Assembly: GCA_040880025.1 (NCBI GenBank)
Contig: JBBDJD010000021.1
Location: 177,316 to 241,315, forward strand
DNA length: 64,000 bases
Source of the DNA: RCIO01 sp040880025
GTDB taxonomy: Bacteria; Pseudomonadota; Alphaproteobacteria; Rhizobiales; Rhizobiaceae
Direction: 5' to 3'
In this document: piece by piece, positions 45,181 through 54,226 of the stretch
Layout: every line of letters begins with the position of its first letter
Position numbering within the stretch: position 1 is the stretch's first letter
Notes under the pieces: generated by a model
Seen by the model: only the letters and a program-made list of their open reading frames with translations
Told to the model about the DNA's origin: nothing
Databases searched by the model: none
Position numbers and translations under genes: made by a program

Positions 45181-46320
45181 TCATTCTTCGTAGCCCCAGT
45201 CTGGATCGATCGAGCCGAAATCGATTACTACACGGATGGGAGTGATTTCGATCCGCTCAACAATGGGTTCCTCCTCAATATCGCGCTGCATGGAAATCGT
45301 CAGTGGAATCGTGATCGTTTCCTCGGTTTCATGACTGTCTGAACCAAGGCTCACGTAGTCCCGATCAACGCTGTCGTGCACGGAGTAGGAGAATGTTCCC
45401 TCGAAACTGACGATCGCCGTTATAGAGAGGGTGAAAACAATGATCTCCAGAGAGACATACAGAATCCTGGGGTTGACGTCGGCCTTCACAGCCCAGTGCT
45501 GCAGGGACGGATCGATATTGTCGATCTCGTATTCCAATGATGCATATGCCTCGATCTCCGGGTCGAACTGCTCGAGAAACAGCTCGATGGCTCTCTCCAT
45601 CTCGTCATGCATATCAGCCGCATCGGCCTTCTGCAGCATTTCGAGAGCGCGACCGACTGTTTTCCGAACCTCGTTGCTCACATTGAAATGGTCGAGGGCG
45701 GTACCAAGCTCGGAGACAACCACGAGGCAATCCGATTGCTCCGCGAACTTTCTCCAGTCTCCATCAGCGCTGACCAACAGAACCAACGTCTTGTTCGCGG
45801 TTGCCCATGCCTCAAGTGACAGCAGCGCGAGAGCATCCGGGAACTCGCTCTTCTTGGCCTCCTTCTTCGAGAAAGGCGGCTCGGTGGCGAAGTAGCGACT
45901 GATCACCTCATCGTGGGAGACGAGACCTTCAACCTTGACGATTTCAGGTTCGGTCTCGTCGGCAAAATCGTCGAAGAAGGCTTCCGCAAACGCCTCTGGC
46001 GACTTCGTGAGGCCAAGCAGTTCGTCCACTGCCCCTATGTCGGGGTCGCATCGCCATCCTTTTCGGACCTTGTTCAGCGCGATCCTGAGCTCGGCATGGG
46101 ATTGCGTGGCCATCGCCGTGATGTGAGACTTCACCTCATTTACGACGATCTCGGATAGCATGAACCTGGTCTCGGTGCCTTTGAACTGTGACAGGCCCCG
46201 CAGTGCACGAACGTTCAGATTGCATTGGTAACGGTCGAAGGCGGTGGTATCGAGTGATATTGCACCGAACTTGCCGGAAAGCACGAGTTCGCCAAGCTGG
46301 CCTTCTTCGACTGACGGCAT
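45181..46320 (-). CDS. PIN-like nuclease domain protein (DUF4935-like), partner of Abi protein
   Basis: In this 379-residue protein, residues about 18-200 fit a PIN-type RNase fold: ISLDTTAFDRY (Asp24), LSEIVVNEVKSH (Glu62), FPDALALLSLEAWA (Asp162) and LLVSADGDW (Asp186/188) supply the expected acidic residues. Residues 205-379 are a helical linker followed by a beta-rich domain (ILYVSLEIIVFTLSITAIVS) that I do not recognise. Its ATG directly follows the TGA of the upstream gene (TGAATG), so the two are translationally coupled. It likely cleaves RNA when activated by phage infection or stress, in concert with the Abi-type protein. The function is inferred, not shown. Confidence 0.72.
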   Translation of the reverse strand: MPSVEEGQLGELVLSGKFGAISLDTTAFDRYQCNLNVRALRGLSQFKGTETRFMLSEIVVNEVKSHITAMATQSHAELRIALNKVRKGWRCDPDIGAVDELLGLTKSPEAFAEAFFDDFADETEPEIVKVEGLVSHDEVISRYFATEPPFSKKEAKKSEFPDALALLSLEAWATANKTLVLLVSADGDWRKFAEQSDCLVVVSELGTALDHFNVSNEVRKTVGRALEMLQKADAADMHDEMERAIELFLEQFDPEIEAYASLEYEIDNIDPSLQHWAVKADVNPRILYVSLEIIVFTLSITAIVSFEGTFSYSVHDSVDRDYVSLGSDSHETEETITIPLTISMQRDIEEEPIVERIEITPIRVVIDFGSIDPDWGYEE

Positions 46321-47526
46321 TCAGGTCTCCGCTTCCTTGGTCAAATTCGGCTTTCTGACCTCCCAGGTCGAAACCAGAAATGTCGCCATAGTTCCTGACA
46401 GATTGACGGCGAGCTGAGCATGTCGGGCCGCAGGCTTCACCTTTTTTGGCCCCGGGCTGTGAGCGTCACCGATCTTGTTGCGCAGCGATCCCAAGGATTC
46501 GACTACTGATTGGCAGCTTCCAAGAATCTGCTTGAAAACAGGTTCCGTGTGGCCGTCCGGAGCCAGATTCAGAATCTTCGCTAGTTTCCGATAGAGGAGT
46601 GGCAGGTCATCCTTCTCCTCATACGTCTCCCCGGATTCGATGATGATCCACTTGCACACGTCCTCGAGCAGTGTTCTGGCCAGTGTGATCGCTCCTGCGG
46701 GATCGGTATCCCGACGGTCTAGTGCCTGAGTCCATCTGGCATGCACCGTTTCCGGGTCGAAGTCGGCGAGCGCCTGCGAGATCGCGTCATCCGCAGGACT
46801 GCCGAGGGCAGCTGGCTGCACCTCGTAAACGGGACTGCCTGAGAGCCGCCGGACAATGATCAGCCGATAGCCGTCATGGCGCAGGTGGTCATTGATTGCC
46901 GCCGCGAGGTCGGTTTGGACCTCGGGCGATTGCGTGAGAGGGCTGCTGACTTCCTCCAGAAAGCGGAAGAATTGCCTTTGCGAGCATGTCAGATATCCGA
47001 CGGCTTCCAACGTCTCCCGGTTGTCCCAGTCGTTGTTCCGGACGATGGCGTTGAAGAGATCGTCATCCAACGTCGCTTCAGAAGGCTTGTTGGAGAATGA
47101 GACGAAGACCGATGGCATTTTGGTTGTCGGCCAAACGCGGCGGATGAAGTCGATATCTTCGAACTCGGTGCTGTACGGCCGCTTATCGAAAAGCGCCATG
47201 ATGCGGCGACGCGTGAGTTCGGACACTGTGACCTGCCCCGTTTCCTGCAGCTTGGCTAAGGCCTCGGCCATGTCATAGGAGTCGACTTCTTCAAGAAGGC
47301 GTTGAGCGATCGGGATCAACTCCGCTGCCGATTTCTCGATCAGTCGCCGCTCTGCATACTTGAACTTGCTCTTGAATGACTCCTCGCGATCCCCGTCTCG
47401 CAGTTGAAGACGGCCGCATAGGGACGGCACCTCGTTGGCGCTGAAATCGGATATCGCACCAGCCAATGCATTTCTAAGCTGCTTGACTGCCGCCGTCGGA
47501 TACTGCTGCGCTGCTTGCTGTTTCAC
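46321..47526 (-). CDS. abortive-infection family protein (AbiJ-like N-terminus, HEPN Abi_C C-terminus)
   Basis: The 401-residue protein starts at GTG 47526. The C-terminal 150 residues match the Abi_C/HEPN pattern: AITLARTLLEDVCKWIIIES, YRKLAKILNLAPDG, QSVVESLGSLRNKIGDAH. RNKIGDAH (R349...H356) is the R-x6-H catalytic motif of HEPN ribonucleases. The N-terminal 230 residues include FIRRVWPTTKMPSVFVSFSN and LTCSQRQFFRFLEEVSSPL, resembling the AbiJ_NTD3-type module that often precedes this HEPN domain. It would be a phage-responsive toxin, paired with the PIN protein encoded immediately downstream. No antitoxin gene is recognisable. Confidence 0.75.
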   Translation of the reverse strand: MKQQAAQQYPTAAVKQLRNALAGAISDFSANEVPSLCGRLQLRDGDREESFKSKFKYAERRLIEKSAAELIPIAQRLLEEVDSYDMAEALAKLQETGQVTVSELTRRRIMALFDKRPYSTEFEDIDFIRRVWPTTKMPSVFVSFSNKPSEATLDDDLFNAIVRNNDWDNRETLEAVGYLTCSQRQFFRFLEEVSSPLTQSPEVQTDLAAAINDHLRHDGYRLIIVRRLSGSPVYEVQPAALGSPADDAISQALADFDPETVHARWTQALDRRDTDPAGAITLARTLLEDVCKWIIIESGETYEEKDDLPLLYRKLAKILNLAPDGHTEPVFKQILGSCQSVVESLGSLRNKIGDAHSPGPKKVKPAARHAQLAVNLSGTMATFLVSTWEVRKPNLTKEAET

Positions 47527-48117
47527 ACCCCGATACCCTTTCTCCCCTCAATCTACACGCAGCCTTGGCGGTCGTGCCAGTGAGGCTCGCTCCAAATCCT
47601 CTACTCCTTGTTCTCTTTCCGTTCTATACCTGACTTGGAAGCGGGGCTCGTCTTCGAGCCTGCGCAAGCCGATGCGGACGTCCGCCATTCATGACGGCCG
47701 GCGCCCGTCTGGTTGCAGCCCCGCGCAGCTACGGCAGCTTTCATGAAATCGCCAGTGATCTCGAACGTCCGGAATGAGGTCGCCTCCCGCTATTCCATAC
47801 GGGTACCAGGCGCCAGATTTCACCGCCAGATAGGTCAGAGCAGGAGCCGCGCCAGCTCCGCAATCGTGTAACTGTCGATCCGAACTTTGCGTCCTCAGGA
47901 CCGGCTTTGGGCTAGCATTTCGTTCTGATCCGCGCCGAGCTCGTTTATCGCTCGCAACATATCTGCCCGCGACTGGACTTGCCCGACAATCCAAGCATCA
48001 ACAACGGAACGCCCGCCTGTCGCGGACGCCCGCCACCACGCCCGGACGCAACCGCCGGGCTCGTCGCCGTACCGGCCGCCGCAATCACGCGGTGCCGGAG
48101 CAACGGAGACGAAGACA
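47527..48117. other. intergenic region between the Abi unit and the DUF3489 gene
   Basis: These 590 bases lie between divergent genes. The part next to the Abi start has purine-rich GGGGAGAAAGGG sequence on the minus strand that could serve as its ribosome site. No convincing gene is present: minus-strand frames at 47689-48194 are low-complexity. The promoter of the Abi-PIN unit must lie here but was not resolved. Confidence 0.35.
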
Positions 48118-48681
48118 ATGACGACAACCACGAAGAACATCCCGATCACCGACGTCCAACGCGTCGTCCTCCACGCGGCCGCTTGCAGCAGCAACCTCGT
48201 AGCTTGGCCCCTGCCAAAGCGCCTGAAACTCAGCCCGGGCTCGGCGGCGATCGTCGTTCGAGGGCTCCTTCAGAAGGGTCTGGTCGAAAAGCGGCCGGTC
48301 CTGGGCGCCGACGCAGTCTGGAAGGAAGAAGTCGGCAAGCGCTACACGTTGGTGATCACTAGGGCGGGACTCGCGGCGTGCGGAATGTCTGCCGCGGACG
48401 ATCCCGCACAGAAGGCCAACGACTCGCCCAAGCGCCGGCCAACGGCGCCCGTATCGGACAACAAGCGGCCGACGCCGCGAGCCGGGTCGAAGCTGGCGTT
48501 GCTGGTCCAACTGCTCGCACGAGAAGAAGGTGCGTCGGTGGAGGAGATGGTCGAGGCGACGGGGTGGCAAGCGCACACGGTGAGGGGTGTGATGTCGGGC
48601 GCGCTGACGAAGCGGTTCGGGTTGCAGATTGTATCGGAGAAGACGGAAGACCGCGGAAGGGTCTATCGCGCACTGACATAG
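48118..48681 (+). CDS. DUF3489 domain protein (winged-helix-like)
   Basis: The 187-residue protein has an N-terminal module MTTTTKNIPITDVQRVVLHA, LSPGSAAIVVRGLLQKGLVE and YTLVITRAGLAACG. After a basic linker it carries the DUF3489 helix-turn-helix: AGSKLALLVQLLAREEGASV, EEMVEATGWQAHTVRGVMSG and LTKRFGLQIVSEK. Such proteins are frequent in alphaproteobacterial genomic islands next to recombinases. DNA binding is likely; target unknown. It is divergent from the Abi-PIN unit but nothing shows that it regulates it. Confidence 0.8.
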   Translation: MTTTTKNIPITDVQRVVLHAAACSSNLVAWPLPKRLKLSPGSAAIVVRGLLQKGLVEKRPVLGADAVWKEEVGKRYTLVITRAGLAACGMSAADDPAQKANDSPKRRPTAPVSDNKRPTPRAGSKLALLVQLLAREEGASVEEMVEATGWQAHTVRGVMSGALTKRFGLQIVSEKTEDRGRVYRALT

Positions 48682-48926
48682 CCGGGGCTCATCCTGTCAG
48701 TCGCGGAGCTGCAGCTTCAGGCTGGAGATATCCAAGAGCAGCGATTCGGCGCCAGCATCGTCTTGATCTGATCTTCACCTAGGTATCGCTCATGGCTCAT
48801 CAATATCTGCTAAGACGCCGCATCCGCGCGTATTCGGCCAAGTAGGCCACTCCACTCAGTTGCGGTGCATTCCACGCAGAAAACACTGATGCTGCGCATG
48901 ACTGCCTGCGAACCCACGGGCTGATA
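48682..48926. other. short intergenic region, nothing recognised
   Basis: These 245 bases lie between the convergent DUF3489 gene and the SGNH-like gene. No gene, repeat or strong hairpin was seen. Confidence 0.4.
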
Positions 48927-49577
48927 TCAGCCCGGCGACAACACCTTGAGCAACGAAGTTGCGATCTCATGAGGCGTGGCCGACCGGCCGATCAGTCGCA
49001 GGTCTAGCATCGGAAGTTGGTGCCTCGACGCTTCGCGCGTTATCGCGTCATTGGCGATCGCGAGCGGCACGTCAGCTATACGTCGCTGGAACGGATCTGC
49101 GTTGCGCTCACCCATGAGCGTGCACACGGTCAGAGGAATCCCGGTCGCCAGGGCCGCTTCAAGCAACGGGGAATAGTACGAGGCGAATTGCTGCCCGATC
49201 GTCGAAAGCCGGGTGAATGTGTCCGTGACGCTGGACGGACTTTGCTCCAGCCGGCGGAGTTCCTCGCGGCCGGCCGCCAGTACGAGGTTGGAGGTATCGT
49301 CCGGAATACGTCGAGGCAGTTCCCGAATGAATTCGTGATCATCTGGTTCGGATCGCGGCAGCATTCCGGGCAGCGTGTCGTTTCGTGCCAGTTCGGTGAT
49401 TATCTCCGACCAATTCATAGCGTTGTCGAGCTGGCTATCGCCGACGATCACTATTTGTCGGGGCGCGTTAGAGTGACGTCGCTCATCAGCGAATCCTATG
49501 CTTGTCGTCAAAGGCACCGATGCCGCGATGGCCAGCAGTGTTCTTCGGGAAACATTGGGATCGGAAGGTGCAGGCAT
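48927..49577 (-). CDS. exported SGNH/GDSL-like hydrolase
   Basis: The 216-residue protein has a signal with a Tat-like double Arg (NVSRRTLLAIAASVPLTTSI), cleaved near GFADE. Mature residues start with a block-I motif (IVIVGDSQLDNAMNWSEIIT), where GDS carries the nucleophile Ser in SGNH enzymes. The Asp/His block near the C-terminus is less clear (HQLPMLDLRLIG). It follows the amidohydrolase by 22 bases as the last gene of the catabolic operon. It might hydrolyse an ester in the periplasm. Confidence 0.6.
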   Translation of the reverse strand: MPAPSDPNVSRRTLLAIAASVPLTTSIGFADERRHSNAPRQIVIVGDSQLDNAMNWSEIITELARNDTLPGMLPRSEPDDHEFIRELPRRIPDDTSNLVLAAGREELRRLEQSPSSVTDTFTRLSTIGQQFASYYSPLLEAALATGIPLTVCTLMGERNADPFQRRIADVPLAIANDAITREASRHQLPMLDLRLIGRSATPHEIATSLLKVLSPG

Positions 49578-49599
49578 GTGATGACGTTCCGAACTGAAC

Positions 49600-50487
49600 T
49601 CAGGCCAGCTGGTAGACGCGTTCGGCGGTGTTGTGAAAGATATGCGCCTGATCGGGGGCCGGAAGCGATGCCGCAGCGGAGCGATAGCTATCGGTCATGG
49701 TCTTGTGATCCGTCCAGAGTTTCTCAATCGGGAAGTTTGAGCCGAACATCAGCCGCCCGCTGCCGAATATCTCGACGGCCTTGTTCATGATGAAGCCGAT
49801 GAGCTCCGGATCGTTGCGATGAATGAACGTGCCGAGGCCCGACAGTTTGGCATTCACATTGGGTTGCGCGGCCAGCATGCGCAGTCCAGCCTCCCACGAC
49901 TCAACCGTCGCGGGCGAAACATCGGTCAGCATCCCGATATGAGTCAGGATGAACTGCGTTTCCGGGTTCTCCGCAACTAGCCGCGCGGCATCCTTCATTT
50001 GCGCCGGAAAGACCTGTAGGTCGAAGGAAAGCCCGTAGTCCATCAGCCGTGCAATATTGACGCGAACCGTCGGATCGACAACCTGGTCGGCGGAAGGGGC
50101 AAAGCGGTAATCGTGGATTTCGTGCCAGTGAAGCTGCATGCGAACACCGCGTATCAACCGATAGCGCTTCAGCCGGTCGAGTTGCGGGCGCACATCGTCC
50201 ACCGTCATGTCCGCGTATCCAACGATTGCGTGCGGCCAGCCGGTCTCGTCGGCGGTCGCTTGAACCCACGCGACCTCGTCCTCGAAGCGTTCCTTCGCCC
50301 AGTTGGTCTGGACGTAGACGGCCTTTTCGACGCCAGAATTCCCCTGGTCGTCCAGGAACTCTTCGATTGTATAGTCGCGCCGGATCGGCTCGTAGGGGCC
50401 GAAAATGCGCGGCACCATGGGACCGACAAGCCACGGCAGATCGGTCTGGCGCCAGATGTGGAAATGCGAGTCGATGATCTTTTGCAT
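49600..50487 (-). CDS. amidohydrolase (TIM-barrel, lactonase-like)
   Basis: The 295-residue metal-dependent hydrolase is related to 2-pyrone-4,6-dicarboxylate lactonase and fuconolactonase. It has the metal-site motif KIIDSHFHIW at its start, ETQFILTHIG in the middle and SGRLMFGSNFPIEKLW near the end. It probably opens a lactone or cleaves a ring product formed by the molybdenum hydroxylase encoded just upstream (16-base gap). Confidence 0.87.
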   Translation of the reverse strand: MQKIIDSHFHIWRQTDLPWLVGPMVPRIFGPYEPIRRDYTIEEFLDDQGNSGVEKAVYVQTNWAKERFEDEVAWVQATADETGWPHAIVGYADMTVDDVRPQLDRLKRYRLIRGVRMQLHWHEIHDYRFAPSADQVVDPTVRVNIARLMDYGLSFDLQVFPAQMKDAARLVAENPETQFILTHIGMLTDVSPATVESWEAGLRMLAAQPNVNAKLSGLGTFIHRNDPELIGFIMNKAVEIFGSGRLMFGSNFPIEKLWTDHKTMTDSYRSAAASLPAPDQAHIFHNTAERVYQLA

Positions 50488-50502
50488 CAGCTCTCCGCCG
50501 GC

Positions 50503-51516
50503 TCAGGCCGCGCTCCGGCGTTCACGCTGCTTCAGCGCCCGTAGCACGCGCTCAGGGGAAATCGGAAGCGTGTCGATGCGCACCCCAACCGCGTCGAATA
50601 TCGCGTTTGCCACGGCCGGAATCTGCGGGTTAGCGCACATCTCGCCGGGCCCTTTCGCACCATAAGGGCCATCGCCCGAAGGCCTCTCCAGCACGGCGAT
50701 TTCCGTTTCGGCTAGATCGCCCGGGCCAGGCATGAGGTATTCATTGTAGTCCCGTCCACCATGATCGCGGGCGGGGTAATACGGCTCCGTGGTCTCAAAG
50801 AGCGCATGGCTGATCCCCATCCACGATCCGCCGACGAGCTGCTGCTCCACCATTTTGGGATTCAGAGCGCGGCCGATCTCGAAGACGTTCTTGATCGAGA
50901 GCACTGCGACTTCGCCGGTCTCGTCGTCGACCTCGACCTCGGCCACCGTGCAGGCATGGGCGTAGCAGGTGGACGGCTTCATGGCGCCGGTCTCCGTCTC
51001 CGGATAGGAGCGCGGCACCAGGAACATGCCGCGTCCCGATATCGAGCGGCCGTGCTTGAAGTGCGCGGCAAGCGCGGTGTCGAAGATCGAGATGTTGCGG
51101 TTCGACGCGCCCTTCACATGGATGTTGCCTAGTCCGTCGGTTTCCAGATTGGCGGGGTCGGCCTCGAGTTCTTCCGCCGCGACTTCGAGCATCACCTGGC
51201 GCGCCTCCTGGGCCGCGCGGATCACGGCATTGCCAACACGGTGCGTGCCGCGCGAGGCGAATGTACCCATGCAGTGCGGGCCGGTGTCGGTGTCGGCGGT
51301 GTCGATGGTGACAGCCTCCGTCGGCACGCCCATTGTCTCCGCGCAGATCTGCGCAATCACCTGCCGCAATCCCTGGCCGAGATCGACGCTCGAAAGCGTG
51401 ACCATGAAGCTTCCGGTTGGCGTGGAGTGCACAAGGGCCTGGGTGGGATCGCCGCCGAGATTCATTCCGGTCGGATAGTTGACCGCGGCGACGCCGCGTC
51501 CGCGCTTCTTTGCCAT
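50503..51516 (-). CDS. xanthine-dehydrogenase-family molybdopterin subunit, C-terminal half
   Basis: This 337-residue chain corresponds to the C-terminal half of the large molybdenum-cofactor subunit. It includes SSVDLGQGLRQVIAQICAET and the active-site segment GPYGAKGPGEMCANPQIPAV, in which Glu292 is the catalytic Glu of the family. The ATG lies 3 bases after the stop of the N-terminal half, with GGAGGG 8 bases ahead of it. Both halves therefore look like properly expressed separate subunits, comparable to the two-chain large subunit of Eubacterium barkeri nicotinate dehydrogenase. Confidence 0.85.
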   Translation of the reverse strand: MAKKRGRGVAAVNYPTGMNLGGDPTQALVHSTPTGSFMVTLSSVDLGQGLRQVIAQICAETMGVPTEAVTIDTADTDTGPHCMGTFASRGTHRVGNAVIRAAQEARQVMLEVAAEELEADPANLETDGLGNIHVKGASNRNISIFDTALAAHFKHGRSISGRGMFLVPRSYPETETGAMKPSTCYAHACTVAEVEVDDETGEVAVLSIKNVFEIGRALNPKMVEQQLVGGSWMGISHALFETTEPYYPARDHGGRDYNEYLMPGPGDLAETEIAVLERPSGDGPYGAKGPGEMCANPQIPAVANAIFDAVGVRIDTLPISPERVLRALKQRERRSAA

Positions 51517-51519
51517 TGT

Positions 51520-52887
51520 TCAGCCCTCCCTCGTGCGCGAGGACATGGCCATGAAGCGTTTGTCCACTGGCCAGCCCGCGATGATCGAGGCTTCCTGCAT
51601 GCACTCGATCAGAGCGGCACCCTCGGTCGGCTGGCGGTGGGCCTTCATGTCGCCGTCGCGATAGGCATTGATGAAACGGAACTCGAGCGGGTCCATGCCG
51701 ATCAGGCGCGCTAGCTTGTCCATCTGCACTTCGAGCGCGAAATCGCCGATCGTCACACCAAAGCCCCGCATGGCCGATGACGGCGTGCGGTTGGTGTAGA
51801 CGCAGTAGCTGTTCACCGAGACATTGGGGATGGTGTACGGGCCGGGGAAATGCGCAGCCGATTTCTGCGCGCCATAGGGCGAATGGCGTGAATAGGCGCC
51901 GGCGTCGATGTAAGCGGTGACCTGACGCGCCACGATGCGCCCGTCATTCATCACGCCATCCTTGATGACCAGCTTCTCCGCCGCGCGCGGCGAGGAGATC
52001 TGCATCTCCTCTTCCCTGGAATAGATAAACGCCACAGGACGGCCGGTAAGCTTGGCCGCCAGGATCGCGACCGGCTCGATGGTGACGTCCACCTTGCCGC
52101 CGAAGCCACCGCCGACTGTACCGCCGACCAGATGCAACTTGTGTCCCGGCATCTGCAGGATGATCGAGGCATTGTCGAGCGTGAAGAACATCGCCTGCGT
52201 GTTGGTGTAGCAAGTGAAGCGGCCATTGGCCTCCGGCGTCACGATGCAGCCGCTTGTTTCCAGCGGTGCATGCTCGATCGGACCCGACTGGTAGGTTTCT
52301 TCCAGGATGTGATCGGCCTGAGCGAACCCGTCCTCGACGTCCCCGAAGCGCACCTTGCGGCACTCGCCACTGTCATAAAGGTAGTAGTTGCGGCCGTGAT
52401 GCTCATTGACGATCGGCGCATCCGGTTTCAGCGCATCCTCGATCGAAAGCACCGGGTCGAGCACATCGTAGTCGACCTTGACCTTGGCGGCAGCTTCCTC
52501 AGCTGCGCGCGCCGTATCGGCCAGAACCGCGACGACGGCCTCGCCCTTCCAGCGCACCTTGTCTTCGGCGAGCACATTCTCGTCTTCGGGTCCGACCTGG
52601 ATCAGGATCAGAATGGTGTAGAGGTTGTGCGGCACGTCCTTGGCCGTGACAATGCGCGCCACGCCGGGATGATTTTCCGCCTCGCTGGTGTCGATGCGCT
52701 TGATGCGTGCATGGTGGTGCGGGCTGCGCACCATTTTCAGATGCAGCAGACCGGGAAAGGTCCGGTCGCCGAAATATGCGGTCTTACCCGTCACGTGGCC
52801 GCGAATGTCGGAACGCTGGCGCGACTGGCCGACCTCGACCAGATCGTCGTTGCGCTCATCGGCGAAGTAGCTCTTTGAAAGCTTCAT
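51520..52887 (-). CDS. xanthine-dehydrogenase-family molybdopterin subunit, N-terminal half
   Basis: This 455-residue chain corresponds to the N-terminal half of the large molybdenum subunit: DIRGHVTGKTAYFGDRTFPG, VRWKGEAVVAVLADT, GGTVGGGFGGKVDVTIEPVA (cofactor-binding glycine loop) and SAMRGFGVTIGDFALEVQMD. It stops after REG*, where unsplit homologues continue. It would assemble with the C-terminal half (50503-51516), the 2Fe-2S subunit and the FAD subunit to hydroxylate an aldehyde or heteroaromatic substrate in the cytoplasm. Confidence 0.87.
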   Translation of the reverse strand: MKLSKSYFADERNDDLVEVGQSRQRSDIRGHVTGKTAYFGDRTFPGLLHLKMVRSPHHHARIKRIDTSEAENHPGVARIVTAKDVPHNLYTILILIQVGPEDENVLAEDKVRWKGEAVVAVLADTARAAEEAAAKVKVDYDVLDPVLSIEDALKPDAPIVNEHHGRNYYLYDSGECRKVRFGDVEDGFAQADHILEETYQSGPIEHAPLETSGCIVTPEANGRFTCYTNTQAMFFTLDNASIILQMPGHKLHLVGGTVGGGFGGKVDVTIEPVAILAAKLTGRPVAFIYSREEEMQISSPRAAEKLVIKDGVMNDGRIVARQVTAYIDAGAYSRHSPYGAQKSAAHFPGPYTIPNVSVNSYCVYTNRTPSSAMRGFGVTIGDFALEVQMDKLARLIGMDPLEFRFINAYRDGDMKAHRQPTEGAALIECMQEASIIAGWPVDKRFMAMSSRTREG

Positions 52888-52895
52888 GGCGTCCC

Positions 52896-53375
52896 TCAGG
52901 CGGCGGCGGAGTTTGCGCGTGCCGCCGAAAGCACCGCGCGAATGATCGGCTCGTACCCCGTGCAGCGGCAGACATTGCCGGAAATCGCCTCGATTACCTC
53001 GGCGCGGTCAGGTTTCGGGTTTCGCTCCAACAGCGCGGTCGCAGCCATGATCATACCCGGCGTGCAGAAACCGCATTGCGCCGCGAACGCGTCTTCGAAC
53101 GCGCGCTGGAGCGGGGTGAGCACCTCGCCGGCGCTGAGGCCTGCCGTGGTGCGGATGTCCGCGCCCTCACAGGTTTCGGCAAGCGTGAGGCATGACAGCC
53201 GCAACTCGCGATCGACTATGACCGTACAAGCCCCGCAGGTGCCCTGATGGCAACCACCCTTCGGCGAAGTGTCGCCCATCTTGTCGCGCAGCGCCAAAAG
53301 CAATGTCGTTCCGCTTTCCACGAACTCGGCCCGTTCGCTGCCATTGAGCGTGAATTGAACTGGTACTTTGGCCAT
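52896..53375 (-). CDS. 2Fe-2S subunit of the molybdenum hydroxylase
   Basis: The 159-residue protein starts at ATG 53375. It has a ferredoxin-type 2Fe-2S site (GGCHQGTCGACTVIVD with a later Cys in LSCLTLAE) and a second helical-domain cluster (CGFCTPGMIMAATALLERNP; GNVCRCTGYEPIIRAV). It shuttles electrons from the molybdenum centre to FAD. It begins 39 bases after the FAD-subunit stop. Confidence 0.93.
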   Translation of the reverse strand: MAKVPVQFTLNGSERAEFVESGTTLLLALRDKMGDTSPKGGCHQGTCGACTVIVDRELRLSCLTLAETCEGADIRTTAGLSAGEVLTPLQRAFEDAFAAQCGFCTPGMIMAATALLERNPKPDRAEVIEAISGNVCRCTGYEPIIRAVLSAARANSAAA

Positions 53376-53413
53376 CGCTTCCTCCCGATCAGTGGCTTGG
53401 CGCTTGTCTCGTC

Positions 53414-54211
53414 CTAGCTGAGCAACAGCCGGCCTAGATGGACCGGCAGCACCTCGCGCCGGTACCACGCGCTGGCGATTGCATCGGTGGGCGGATCGGT
53501 GCCTTCGGCGGCGGCCGCAAGTGCTGCGGCGATACCGTCTTTGGTCAACGACTTCCCGATGAGAGCCTTCTCGGCTGCACGGGCGCGGATCGCATGATCG
53601 GCCATGCAGCCGAGCGCGATGCGGGCGCTGCCGACCCTCTCGCCGTCCATCTGCAGATCCACGGCGATCGTCAGCACCGCTACGCCCTTGGGGTGGACGC
53701 GGCTCACCTTCAAGAAGCGGAAGCCGTCGGGTTTTGGAACGGGGAATGAAACCGCCGTCACCAACGCTGCTTTGCCGCGCTTGTCGCGCCCCTTCAGGAA
53801 ATCTTCCAGCAGCACGTTCTCGCCGTCGACCGAGACGGTGGTGTCGAGCGCCAGCAGCGCGACCGTAGCATCGCCATAAGGCGCTGGCGCGAACAGATTG
53901 CCGCCGACCGTCGCCATGTTGCGCACGGCGGGGCCGCCGATGGCGCGCGCCGCAGGCGCCAGAAATCCGAGGTCAGGATGGGCAAGGATTGCGCTCATCG
54001 TCACCGACGCGCCGATGGTGGCTTTTCCTCCTGAAACCGAAATCGCGGACAGGTCAGGGTCGGTCGTCTGCACGATGATGGAGAAGGAGAGGTCGCCTTC
54101 GTTGGCGGCGCGCACGACCAGCGTGCCGCCGCCCATGTAGCGCGTGCCTTCTGCCGCGAGCGCGGACTGCGCCTCGCCAGCGGTCGGGAAGGTCTGCAGG
54201 CTGAGGCCCAT
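53414..54211 (-). CDS. FAD-binding subunit of the molybdenum hydroxylase
   Basis: The 265-residue CoxM-type flavoprotein has the FAD pyrophosphate loop TRYMGGGTLVVRAAN near its start and IGGPAVRNMATVGGNLFAPA, the conserved 'ATVGGNL' isoalloxazine contact. It takes electrons from the 2Fe-2S subunit to the final acceptor. It is encoded between the SRPBCC gene and the 2Fe-2S gene in the same operon. Confidence 0.92.
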   Translation of the reverse strand: MGLSLQTFPTAGEAQSALAAEGTRYMGGGTLVVRAANEGDLSFSIIVQTTDPDLSAISVSGGKATIGASVTMSAILAHPDLGFLAPAARAIGGPAVRNMATVGGNLFAPAPYGDATVALLALDTTVSVDGENVLLEDFLKGRDKRGKAALVTAVSFPVPKPDGFRFLKVSRVHPKGVAVLTIAVDLQMDGERVGSARIALGCMADHAIRARAAEKALIGKSLTKDGIAAALAAAAEGTDPPTDAIASAWYRREVLPVHLGRLLLS

Positions 54212-54226
54212 GGCCGCTTCTCCTGT

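Noticed and set aside
44576..45193. 205-codon plus-strand frame as a gene opposite the PIN gene end
   Set aside because: Pro/Arg/Ser-rich, crosses a strong inverted repeat and overlaps the stop of the PIN gene; no domain or ribosome site.
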